DNA from: a virus
Direction: 5' to 3' (one strand)
IMG/VR virus record: IMGVR_UViG_3300034092_002134
Coordinates: 1 to 20,368 of that record
DNA: 20,368 bases
Part shown: piece after piece, positions 12,146 through 17,857 of the stretch
How the letters are laid out: each line of letters starts with the position of its first letter
Numbering within the stretch: the first letter of the stretch is position 1
Notes under the pieces: model-generated
What the model was told of the DNA's origin: nothing
What the model saw: the letters and a program-made list of their open reading frames with translations, nothing else
The model's database searches: none
Made by a program: the position numbers and the translations under genes

Positions 12146-12340
12146 ATGGGCTGGTGGCTGCTCTTGGCTTGGCTGGATGGCGGCGTGCCGACGAGCACGA
12201 TGGTGTTTACCGGGATCGACGAGCAGCGCTGTCTGGCCGTCGTGCGCGAGCACCTGGAGGCGCAGGAGGCGCGGCCTGACCGCTACGTCGAGGCATTGTA
12301 TGTCGGCTGCGTTCAAGGCAGCCGGCCGAGGAGGATGTGA
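12146..12340 (+). CDS. Small protein of unknown function upstream of the methyltransferase
   Basis: 64 residues from ATG 12146 with AGGAGGTG about 7 nt upstream. It begins with a hydrophobic, Trp-rich stretch (MGWWLLLAWLDGGVP), too short for a clear membrane helix, then a mixed helical part (EQRCLAVVREHLEAQEARPD). Its stop shares a base with the methyltransferase ATG (TGATG at 12338). I do not recognise it. Because it is coupled to the methylase it may be its partner or a small regulator, unproven. Confidence 0.55.
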   Translation: MGWWLLLAWLDGGVPTSTMVFTGIDEQRCLAVVREHLEAQEARPDRYVEALYVGCVQGSRPRRM

Positions 12341-13698
12341 TGCGCTACCTATCGGTGTGCAGCGGCATCGAGGCCGCCACGGTTGCGTGGCATCCGTTGG
12401 GATGGGAGCCGGTCGCATTCAGTGAAGTGGACGCTTTCCCCAGCGCTGCCCTCGCACACCATTACCCCACGGTGCCAAACCTGGGCGATATGACTCAATT
12501 TCAGGAGTGGCCTGATGCAAATGTCGATGTTCTCGTCGGAGGAACCCCCTGCCAATCTTTCAGCGTCGCAGGACTCCGGAAGGGACTTCATGACCCGCGT
12601 GGCAACCTCATGCTTACCTTTGGCGCAATTGCTCAACGCTATCGCCCCCAGTGGCTGGTTTGGGAGAACGTCCCCGGCGTCCTGTCGAGTAACAAAGGAC
12701 GGGACTTTGGCGCCTTCCTCGGGATGCTGGGCGAACTCGGGTATGGGTTCGCCTACCGAGTTCTTGACGCTCAGTACTTCGGACTGGCCCAGCGACGCCG
12801 CCGTGTGTTCGTTGTCGGATGTCTTGGAGACTGGCGACGTGCCGCAGCGGTTCTTTTTGAGCGCGAAAGCCTGCGAGGGAATCCTCCGCCGCGCCGGGAA
12901 ACGTGGCAAAAGCCTGCCCCGACCATTGCAGGATGCGCTAACGGCGGTGGCGCAAACGGACCCGGGCGCGACGTTGACAGCGTAGAAAGTCTGGTCTGCA
13001 TTTCGAGCGGCCAGGCAAACGCGGAGATCGCTGTCGAGCGCAGCCCGGCACTGACATGCTTGCACGAAGCGCCCATCGTCGCCCACGCCCTCCGCGGCGA
13101 AGGCTTCGACGCCAGCGAGGACGGCACTGGGCGAGGAACGCCACTGGTGCCGGTGATCCAACCATTCACGCTGGCAATCCGTGGCCGTGGCGACACGCAC
13201 AACCTGGAGTACCGGCAGGATGGCACCGCTAACGCGCTGCTAACGCCGAATGGCGGCCGAGGAGGTATCGGCGTAGGAGCCGTCGCTCACGCCTTCGACG
13301 CCCGCCAGTCCGATGTCATTCAGTACGGCGACAAGAGCGGCCCGCTGGATACCGATGGGCATTTGGTGGCGGTGGCGTTCGCCCAGAACCAGCGCGACGA
13401 GGTCCGCACGATGGACGTGGTCGGCGCGTTGGCGGCAAAGCCGGGTGCGAAACAGCAAACGTATTTGCAGCATGCCATGCACGTCCGCCGCTTGACGCCT
13501 CTCGAATGTGAGCGACTGCAGGGGTTTCCGGACAACTACACGCTGATTCCCTACCGCAACAAGCAGCGCGAGCAGTGCCCGGACGGCCCAAGGTACAAGG
13601 CGCTGGGTAATTCAATGGCGGTGCCGGTCATGCGGTGGATCGGTGAGCGCATCGCAATGGTTGAGCATATCGTGAACGGAGGATCCGATGCCCGATAA
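12340..13698 (+). CDS. Solitary C5-cytosine DNA methyltransferase
   Basis: 452 residues from ATG 12340 (GAGGAGG just upstream, TGATG overlap). Adds a methyl group to C5 of cytosine in a specific sequence. Motifs: I LSVCSGIEAATVAW (4-17), IV GGTPCQSFSVAG with the catalytic Cys71, VI WENVPG (108-113), VIII QRRRRVFVVG (151-160), IX-like RRLTPLECERLQGFPDNY and X YKALGNSMAVPVM near the end. The stretch between VIII and IX, about 235 residues, is the target-recognition region, long for this family. No restriction enzyme is nearby, so it is probably a phage self-protection methylase. The target sequence cannot be read. Confidence 0.95.
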   Translation: MRYLSVCSGIEAATVAWHPLGWEPVAFSEVDAFPSAALAHHYPTVPNLGDMTQFQEWPDANVDVLVGGTPCQSFSVAGLRKGLHDPRGNLMLTFGAIAQRYRPQWLVWENVPGVLSSNKGRDFGAFLGMLGELGYGFAYRVLDAQYFGLAQRRRRVFVVGCLGDWRRAAAVLFERESLRGNPPPRRETWQKPAPTIAGCANGGGANGPGRDVDSVESLVCISSGQANAEIAVERSPALTCLHEAPIVAHALRGEGFDASEDGTGRGTPLVPVIQPFTLAIRGRGDTHNLEYRQDGTANALLTPNGGRGGIGVGAVAHAFDARQSDVIQYGDKSGPLDTDGHLVAVAFAQNQRDEVRTMDVVGALAAKPGAKQQTYLQHAMHVRRLTPLECERLQGFPDNYTLIPYRNKQREQCPDGPRYKALGNSMAVPVMRWIGERIAMVEHIVNGGSDAR

Positions 13699-13924
13699 CC
13701 TGGAATGCCAGCACTTTTCGCTTGCGCGGTCGTGCTTGGTGTGCGAGCTAGAGGCCGAACTCGCCGAGGCGCGGCGGGATAGTGAGCGGCTGGACTGGTA
13801 CTTCGGCCCAGAACTTAAAGGCGGTGAGTTTATAAACGCATACATGACCGGGATACGCGAAGGGTGGACGCCCGACCAATGGCGCACCGCCATCGACGCG
13901 GCACGCGCAGGGGGTGGGAAGTGA
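13688..13924 (+). CDS. Small helical protein of the early-right cassette
   Basis: 78 residues from ATG 13688 (GGAGG 5 nt upstream), overlapping the methyltransferase by 11 nt. CQHFSLARSCLVCELEAELA (residues 7-26) has a Cys-x8-Cys-x2-Cys pattern that may bind metal. It ends with WRTAIDAARAGG. The words ELAEAR and AIDAAR recur in the neighbours at 13921 and 14279, so these look like a loose paralogous group. Function unknown. Confidence 0.65.
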   Translation: MPDNLECQHFSLARSCLVCELEAELAEARRDSERLDWYFGPELKGGEFINAYMTGIREGWTPDQWRTAIDAARAGGGK

Positions 13925-14199
13925 GCTTCGGAGTTTACGACGCGCTCAAAGAATGCCGCATATACGACAGCAGGGAAGTGGAAGCACTCCGCGCCGACCT
14001 CGCCGCCGAACGTGCGCGGGCTGAGAAAGCCGAGCAGGAAGCAGCGGGTCTGCGGGCGGATGCGGAGCGGTATCGGTGGCTACGCAGTTGCGTGGACGTG
14101 CCCGCGCTGTATGTAAAGAATCATCCCGGCAAGCCGCGATCCCTGCTGGCTTTTCAGGCGCTGGACGCCACCATCGACATAGCGCGAGGTGAGACATGA
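13921..14199 (+). CDS. Small coiled-coil protein of the early-right cassette
   Basis: 92 residues from GTG 13921, which overlaps the previous stop as GTGA. The longer frame from 13864 is a shadow of the preceding gene. A coiled coil (VEALRADLAAERARAEKAEQ) is followed by AERYRWLRS, a pattern common in phage early proteins, and it ends FQALDATIDIARGET. Related to the proteins at 13688 and 14279 by the AxDxAR ending. Function unknown. Confidence 0.65.
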   Translation: MSFGVYDALKECRIYDSREVEALRADLAAERARAEKAEQEAAGLRADAERYRWLRSCVDVPALYVKNHPGKPRSLLAFQALDATIDIARGET

Positions 14200-14279
14200 A
14201 ATTTGAGTATTTTGTACTTTTAGTCGTTTTCGCCATTTGGGCTGTAGTGAAAGCGGCGAAGCTGGCAGGGGGTGAATGA
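14196..14279 (+). CDS. 27-aa membrane peptide
   Basis: ATG 14196 overlaps the preceding stop (ATGA) and the frame ends at TGA 14277-14279. It is MKFEYFVLLVVFAIWAVVKA then AKLAGGE: one clear membrane-spanning helix. It fills the gap between two coupled genes. Confidence 0.5.
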   Translation: MKFEYFVLLVVFAIWAVVKAAKLAGGE

Positions 14280-14620
14280 TGGGCGATCCATTTAGCTACG
14301 CTGTTACTCAGCTTCGCATCGAGGAAGTTAAGTGCGACGCTCTCCGTGCCGAACTCGCCGAGGCGCGGCTGGAGCGGGACTTGCTCAGGGAATTTATGCG
14401 CGACGCTTGCGCTGATCTGAAATGCGAGCAAAACGACGAGGCGGCGCTACTGGCGATTCAGGAGTTGCGCGAAGAGGTGGAAAGGTTGCGGCTCGATGCC
14501 GAGATTGGCAAGTTAGTGCGCCGCAAACTTGTGTCGTGCAACGATATTCCCGTTGAGCGCTGCACCATTCGACGCGAAGAAGTCACCGCCATCGACGCAG
14601 CACGAAAGGAGACGCTATGA
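14279..14620 (+). CDS. Coiled-coil protein of the early-right cassette
   Basis: 113 residues from ATG 14279, which shares a base with the preceding stop (TGATG); ATG 14276 is possible but sits too close to the GGGGGTG. Two coiled-coil stretches, CDALRAELAEARLERDLLRE and LLAIQELREEVERLRLDAEI, and the ending TAIDAARKETL shared with the two genes before the membrane peptide. Overlaps the next gene by 4 nt. Function unknown. Confidence 0.65.
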   Translation: MGDPFSYAVTQLRIEEVKCDALRAELAEARLERDLLREFMRDACADLKCEQNDEAALLAIQELREEVERLRLDAEIGKLVRRKLVSCNDIPVERCTIRREEVTAIDAARKETL

Positions 14621-14868
14621 CTCGCACCGAGTTTGTATTCGCCGTTTCTCTGCCGCTTATGGCGGGCTGCGATAGCGCCACGCAGATAGTTACCGATCAA
14701 TGCCTGCGGGCGGAACTCTTTAAGCAATGCATGGCGTCGTTGCCGCCAGGCCCGGTTCAATCGCACTACAGCGATTGGGATGAGGTAGTAGATAGCTGCG
14801 AGAATGCCGCGTATTGGCAGGCAAAGCGCCAAATCGTTTACGTCAAATATGAATGCGTGGTGAGGTGA
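14617..14868 (+). CDS. Small putative lipoprotein
   Basis: 83 residues from ATG 14617 (ATGA overlap). MTRTEFVFAVSLPLMAGCDS looks like a short signal sequence ending in a lipobox-like MAGC, although the leader is short and Met replaces the usual Leu/Val/Ile. The mature part has cysteines spaced through it (DQC, KQC, DSC, YEC). The stretch SDWDEVVDSCENAAYWQAKR resembles small phage proteins I recall from similar early cassettes. If exported it would sit in the envelope, where it might act in exclusion. That is inference. Confidence 0.6.
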   Translation: MTRTEFVFAVSLPLMAGCDSATQIVTDQCLRAELFKQCMASLPPGPVQSHYSDWDEVVDSCENAAYWQAKRQIVYVKYECVVR

Positions 14869-14871
14869 CGC

Positions 14872-15183
14872 ATGACCCACGACGAACGAATCGAGGCAAT
14901 GGCGCGGGCGGTATGCGAGCAGTTTTACGGGACTAGCTACGAGTGGTGGTATCGCATGGCAGAATCCGCCCTCGCCGCCGCTGGCGTGGAGGAGATGATT
15001 CGAGAGGCAATCGGCGCATATCGCGGCATGCTTAATGACGCACTTAGCGTTGATTTGGAAAACGGAGTGAAATGGCTGAGTCAGCGAGCCGCCGAATCGT
15101 TTGGGCGTGACTACCCGGAATTATGCAGGGCGCTGGAGGCAGATTCAGAGGACGACATCGTGCGCGAGGTGATGGGGAAATGA
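14872..15183 (+). CDS. Small phage protein, unknown function
   Basis: 103 residues from ATG 14872, 3 nt after the previous stop. Mostly helical: MTHDERIEAMARAVCEQFYG, YEWWYRMAESALAAAGVEEM, ending in an acidic helix (SEDDIVREVMGK). The start 'R-I-E-A-M-A-R-A' and a WYRMAESAL segment are frequent in phage proteins of unknown role. Overlaps the next gene by 4 nt. Confidence 0.65.
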   Translation: MTHDERIEAMARAVCEQFYGTSYEWWYRMAESALAAAGVEEMIREAIGAYRGMLNDALSVDLENGVKWLSQRAAESFGRDYPELCRALEADSEDDIVREVMGK

Positions 15184-15326
15184 GCCAAGACGAAATCCTG
15201 GCTCTGTGGGCAGAGGCCCATTGGCGCGCGGCGGTTCAGTTCGCGTTTTTCTTGGTGGGCGCGGTTGTTGGGGCGGCTTTTGCTTTGGTGGTGCGGCTTT
15301 TGCTTTGGTGGTTTGGAAATGAGTGA
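15180..15326 (+). CDS. 48-aa membrane protein containing a 20-bp tandem repeat
   Basis: ATG 15180 overlaps the previous stop (ATGA). A short soluble start (MSQDEILALWAEAHWRAAVQ) precedes a long hydrophobic region (FAFFLVGAVVGAAFALVVRL then LLWWFG), about one to two membrane passes. Its 3' half is two copies of a 20-bp repeat, so a change in copy number would shift the frame. The stop overlaps the next gene by 8 nt. Confidence 0.55.
   Translation: MSQDEILALWAEAHWRAAVQFAFFLVGAVVGAAFALVVRLLLWWFGNE
15273..15312 (+). repeat. 20-bp tandem repeat, two copies, inside a membrane-protein gene
   Basis: GCGGCTTTTGCTTTGGTGGT at 15273-15292 is repeated exactly at 15293-15312. Twenty bases is not a multiple of three, so gain or loss of a copy would shift the frame. 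Confidence 0.85.
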
Positions 15327-15663
15327 GGCACAAAGAAAAAAACTTCAGGCGCTTGACGCCGTTCTCTACAACCGCCCTCCCGGCGCTGACATCCTCAACA
15401 CTGCAATTGAAACAATACACAGGCTTCGCGCTCGAATAGAAAGGATGCAGCCGCGGATTGAAGGCGCAGACGAAGAACGAGAGAAATTCAGGACGCTTCA
15501 AGCGGCGGCGTTCTATTTTGCACACTGCCCGCAGTGCGGTTGCGCGGAGACGTGCGCGGACGGCTGCACGTTTGCGCTCGACGCGCCGAACGACCATCAG
15601 CACATGCTGCTGTTGCGCTCTGCGCTTTGCGTTGCGTGGGCATCTTACCGAACTCCAAAATGA
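15319..15663 (+). CDS. Small protein with a cysteine-rich zinc-like motif
   Basis: 114 residues from ATG 15319 (8-nt overlap with the preceding gene; the longer frame from 15265 lies over the repeat). N-terminal helices (LNTAIETIHRLRARIERMQP), then HCPQCGCAETCADGC at about 75-89, a dense Cys cluster likely to bind metal, then HMLLLRSALCVAWASY. Its stop overlaps the excisionase start (ATGA). Family not recognised. Confidence 0.6.
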   Translation: MSEAQRKKLQALDAVLYNRPPGADILNTAIETIHRLRARIERMQPRIEGADEEREKFRTLQAAAFYFAHCPQCGCAETCADGCTFALDAPNDHQHMLLLRSALCVAWASYRTPK

Positions 15664-15956
15664 CAGACGCCCCGCACATCCTCGGCAAGGACTACCTCAC
15701 CCGCGAGGAGGCCGCCTTCTACGCCTGCATGAGCCCCCGCCATTGGGACGAAATGCGGAAGCGCTACGGAATCGCCGGTATCCCGTGGGCCGGCAAAATC
15801 GTTTACCGTAAGGCGGACATCCAGCGGGCAATCGAGCAGGCATGGCAACAATCCGCCGACGCGGCGCGGCTTGGGTACTCGAATGGCGAGAGGGCGGCAC
15901 GCGCCACCGGAAGAGCCTCGGCGCCGTCACCAAGCGCGAGGCCGAGCAGCTCTTAA
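15660..15956 (+). CDS. xis: Excisionase-like protein
   Basis: 98 residues from ATG 15660 (ATGA overlap). DYLTREEAAFYACMSPRHWD (residues 11-30) followed by RKRYGIAGIPWAGKIVYRKA is the winged-helix pattern of phage excisionase/AlpA proteins, and it sits directly before the integrase. It would bend attachment-site DNA and favour excision. The last 115 nt overlap the integrase gene in another frame and encode an Ala/Arg/Ser-rich tail (GRASAPSPSARPSSS) that may be unimportant for function. Confidence 0.75.
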   Translation: MTDAPHILGKDYLTREEAAFYACMSPRHWDEMRKRYGIAGIPWAGKIVYRKADIQRAIEQAWQQSADAARLGYSNGERAARATGRASAPSPSARPSSS

Positions 15957-16906
15957 GGCTGAAGGCCGAGGAATTACAACGCGCACGCTATTCGAACGTC
16001 GTCGCTCTGCCGTCCCCGGCCAGCAGCGTCCCCACTCTTCAAGCCTACGCCGAGCAGGAATATCTGCCCTGGCGGGCCATCGAATACCCGGACACCCAAG
16101 CATCCGAAGAAGGCCGATGGCGCCGCGCCCTCATTCCCGAATTCGGCGCCCTGCAACTGGACAGAATCAGCCTGTCCCGCGTCGAGGACTGGAAAGGGCG
16201 ACGGCTGGCGCACGCGAAACCGGCCACCGTCACCAAGGAACTGCGAAGCCTGCTGGCCGCATTGAACCGGGCCGTCGTCCTGCGGCTCATCCCGTCCAAC
16301 CCGGCCCACGGCATCCGGGCGCCAAAGGACGTGCGAAGCAAGCCCCCGGAATGGTACACGGCGGACGAGCTTGAACGGCTGTACCAGCACAGCCAGCACC
16401 GCCCCGGTGATGAACGAGCAAAGGGCCTGCCCCCGAACGGATTCCCCGACTGGGCGCCCGTCTGGCGGCTGTACGCCAACACCGGCATGCGCCGCACCGA
16501 GGGACTACAGCTCAAATGGGCGCACGTCAGCCCCGAGGGCATCCGCATCCTGTCCGAACAAGGTGCCCGGACAAAGTCCGGACGTTGGCGCGTCGTGCCC
16601 CTGTCAGACGGCGCGCAGGAAGCCCTGCAAGCCCTTGAGCCGCTCACCAAGGCGTCGGGCTACGTGATTCCGCAAGTCCACCCAGACGCCCTTACAGCGG
16701 CTTTCCGGCGGCACCTCGAGCGGGCCGGACTGCCGGGGCACCTTCATTGCCTGCGGCACACCTTCTGCGCGGCGCTGGTCAGCGCGGGCGTGCCGTTGCG
16801 GACGGTGCAAGTATTGGCAGGCCATGCGTCCATCACCACCACCGAGCGCTATGCCCACCTGGCGCCGGATGCCATTCAGCACGCGGTACGGTTCCTCAAG
16901 CTGTGA
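15842..16906 (+). CDS. int: Tyrosine-family integrase
   Basis: 354 residues from ATG 15842, inside the excisionase gene. Catalyses site-specific recombination between phage and host attachment sites. An N-terminal arm-binding region (MATIRRRGAAWVLEWREGGT) is followed by a core-binding helical domain (about 65-165). Catalytic residues: Arg217 in TGMRRTE, Lys245 in RTKSGR, His302 and Arg305 in LHCLRHTF, His328 in LAGHAS, nucleophile Tyr337 in TERYAHL. It ends 64 nt before a tRNA-derived att core, as expected for an integrase that uses the tRNA-Arg gene. Confidence 0.95.
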   Translation: MATIRRRGAAWVLEWREGGTRHRKSLGAVTKREAEQLLRLKAEELQRARYSNVVALPSPASSVPTLQAYAEQEYLPWRAIEYPDTQASEEGRWRRALIPEFGALQLDRISLSRVEDWKGRRLAHAKPATVTKELRSLLAALNRAVVLRLIPSNPAHGIRAPKDVRSKPPEWYTADELERLYQHSQHRPGDERAKGLPPNGFPDWAPVWRLYANTGMRRTEGLQLKWAHVSPEGIRILSEQGARTKSGRWRVVPLSDGAQEALQALEPLTKASGYVIPQVHPDALTAAFRRHLERAGLPGHLHCLRHTFCAALVSAGVPLRTVQVLAGHASITTTERYAHLAPDAIQHAVRFLKL

Positions 16907-16924
16907 CGACGATGGGCGCATATT

Positions 16925-16931
16925 GGGCACA
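16925..16931 (+). other. Possible integrase arm site (left of the core)
   Basis: GGGCACA at 16925-16931. Related copies lie right of the core: GGGCACA at 17085-17091 and AGGCACA near 17098. Short repeats of this kind beside tRNA-derived cores are typical arm-binding sites of tyrosine integrases. Low information on its own. Confidence 0.4.
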
Positions 16932-16958
16932 GAATTCCGCAAGCGGCTGTTTTTATTT

Positions 16959-16973
16959 GGGGTAAAGCACCCC
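16959..16973. other. Hairpin overlapping the edge of the att core
   Basis: GGGGT (16959-16963), AAAGC loop, ACCCC (16969-16973). Its right arm enters the tRNA-derived core. There is no T-run, so it is unlikely to be a terminator. Confidence 0.4.
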
Positions 16974-17016
16974 TCCTAAGGGCCAGATGTAGGTTCGATT
17001 CCTACTGGCGAGGCCA
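16970..17016 (+). other. att: Attachment site core: 3' end of a tRNA-Arg(CCU)
   Basis: The stretch ends like a tRNA: anticodon loop CTCCTAA (16973-16979, anticodon CCT), 3' anticodon stem GGGCC, variable loop AGAT, T-arm GTAGG-TTCGATT-CCTAC (16989-17005), then acceptor strand TGGCGAG plus G and CCA to 17016. The 5' half of a tRNA is absent: upstream bases give only three of five anticodon-stem pairs. So it is the 47-bp tRNA identity used by the integrase, not a functional tRNA gene. Phage-like genes on both sides suggest attP rather than attR. Confidence 0.8.
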
Positions 17017-17122
17017 ATCAAATCAATAACTTCAGCAGCTTGGAAAATTGCCCCCGCAGGGACGCGCATGGGGGCGCACGAAAATGGGCACACTTTAGGC
17101 ACACCGCATGAGCAATTCCTTG
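17017..17122. other. Non-coding att arm
   Basis: The stretch between the core and the next promoter holds no gene I can support. It contains the GGGCACA-type elements at about 17085-17104 that could bind the integrase. Confidence 0.5.
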
Positions 17123-17157
17123 TTGACTCCCCTCCGCCCTTGTCCTAAGGTTAGGAC
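17123..17157 (+). promoter_or_regulatory. Promoter with a 16-bp palindromic operator
   Basis: -35 TTGACT (17123-17128), 17-bp spacer, weak -10 TAAGGT (17146-17151). The palindrome GTCCTAA-GG-TTAGGAC (17142-17157, 7-bp perfect arms) covers the -10. It lies about 47 nt before the gene at 17204. A repressor, possibly the HTH protein at 17642-17857, would block it. Confidence 0.55.
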
Positions 17158-17203
17158 ACAGCGCAGGGCATAGGGTCCGCGCCAAACGGGAGGAGACCCG
17201 ACC

Positions 17204-17437
17204 ATGATCAAAATCGACGAACTCATCGCCACCGCCCCGCTATACATCGTTTCCGGCGAGGGCGACCTCGGCACCACTGAGCTGTACACCGGCAAACGAA
17301 CTGTCCGGGCAATCAAGGCCCGGCTGACGCGCGAGCGTTGCGGTGGGGACCGATGGGCGCGCTGCGAGGCTCAGGTCGTCACCGATTGGGGCGTTGATTT
17401 TGTGACTGTGGAGGACATGAGCCATGCACACCATTGA
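17204..17437 (+). CDS. Small unknown protein, first gene of the att-side cassette
   Basis: 77 residues from ATG 17204, with GGGAGGAG 8 nt upstream. Mixed strands and helices: DELIATAPLYIVSGEGDLGT, ELYTGKRTVRAIKARLTRER, then QVVTDWGVDFVTVEDMSHAH. No motif recognised. It overlaps the next gene by 14 nt. It lies between attP and the late genes, an accessory-gene position, behind its own promoter. Confidence 0.65.
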   Translation: MIKIDELIATAPLYIVSGEGDLGTTELYTGKRTVRAIKARLTRERCGGDRWARCEAQVVTDWGVDFVTVEDMSHAHH

Positions 17438-17642
17438 GAAAGACAGCGACACCGGCCTCTGGCGCATCGAGAGCGGGCGCTATGCCTACATGGCAGCTTG
17501 CGACTTTGAGTCGCGCGCCCTTGCTCTGAAGTTCGTTCAGTTGTGCGCCGAGCATGACGAGAATCCGGAAGGGCGCCCGCGCGTGCGGATTGGCCGCAAG
17601 GCCATTGCAGATGCCCTTGGAGCGGAGTGGTGCGCTGTTTAA
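17424..17642 (+). CDS. Small unknown protein of the att-side cassette
   Basis: 72 residues from ATG 17424, with GGAGG 9 nt upstream. MHTIEKDSDTGLWRIESGRY, then ACDFESRALALKFVQLCAEH and VRIGRKAIADALGAEW. The stop TAA shares a base with the ATG of the next gene (TAATG). No known domain. Likely made with its neighbours. Confidence 0.6.
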   Translation: MHTIEKDSDTGLWRIESGRYAYMAACDFESRALALKFVQLCAEHDENPEGRPRVRIGRKAIADALGAEWCAV

Positions 17643-17857
17643 TGCACGCCCTCCTCGTAGCCTGCGGGCAGGCGCTGTACGGCCAGCAATGGCAAACAGC
17701 GCTGGCCCGTGATCTGGGCGTCAGCGACCGCACCATGCGCCGGTGGATTGCCGGCGCGCAGCCGGCGCCGGACGGGCTGACAGTCGATTTGCTGCGCCTG
17801 TGCGTTGAGCGGGCGCAGGTTTTGGATGAACTTTGCGAGCGCTTGAGGGCTTCCTAG
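17642..17857 (+). CDS. Small HTH protein, probable regulator of the att-side cassette
   Basis: 71 residues from ATG 17642 (TAATG coupling; GTG 17627 is a poorer choice). YGQQWQTALARDLGVSDRTM followed by RRWIAGAQPAPDGL is a clear helix-turn-helix like that of small Cro/C-type regulators. The rest is a helical tail (LLRLCVERAQVLDELCERLR). It could bind the palindrome at 17142-17157 and repress its own operon. Its stop TAG and the stop of the converging gene both sit in the single tetranucleotide CTAG at 17854-17857. Confidence 0.7.
   Translation: MHALLVACGQALYGQQWQTALARDLGVSDRTMRRWIAGAQPAPDGLTVDLLRLCVERAQVLDELCERLRAS

Noticed and set aside
12349-13200. 283-residue frame opposite the methyltransferase
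   Set aside because: No family-like sequence. It is the antisense shadow of a GC-rich gene with intact methyltransferase motifs.
16970-17016. A functional tRNA gene
   Set aside because: Only the 3' half is present. The upstream bases do not form the D-arm or the acceptor 5' strand, and two anticodon-stem pairs are mismatched.
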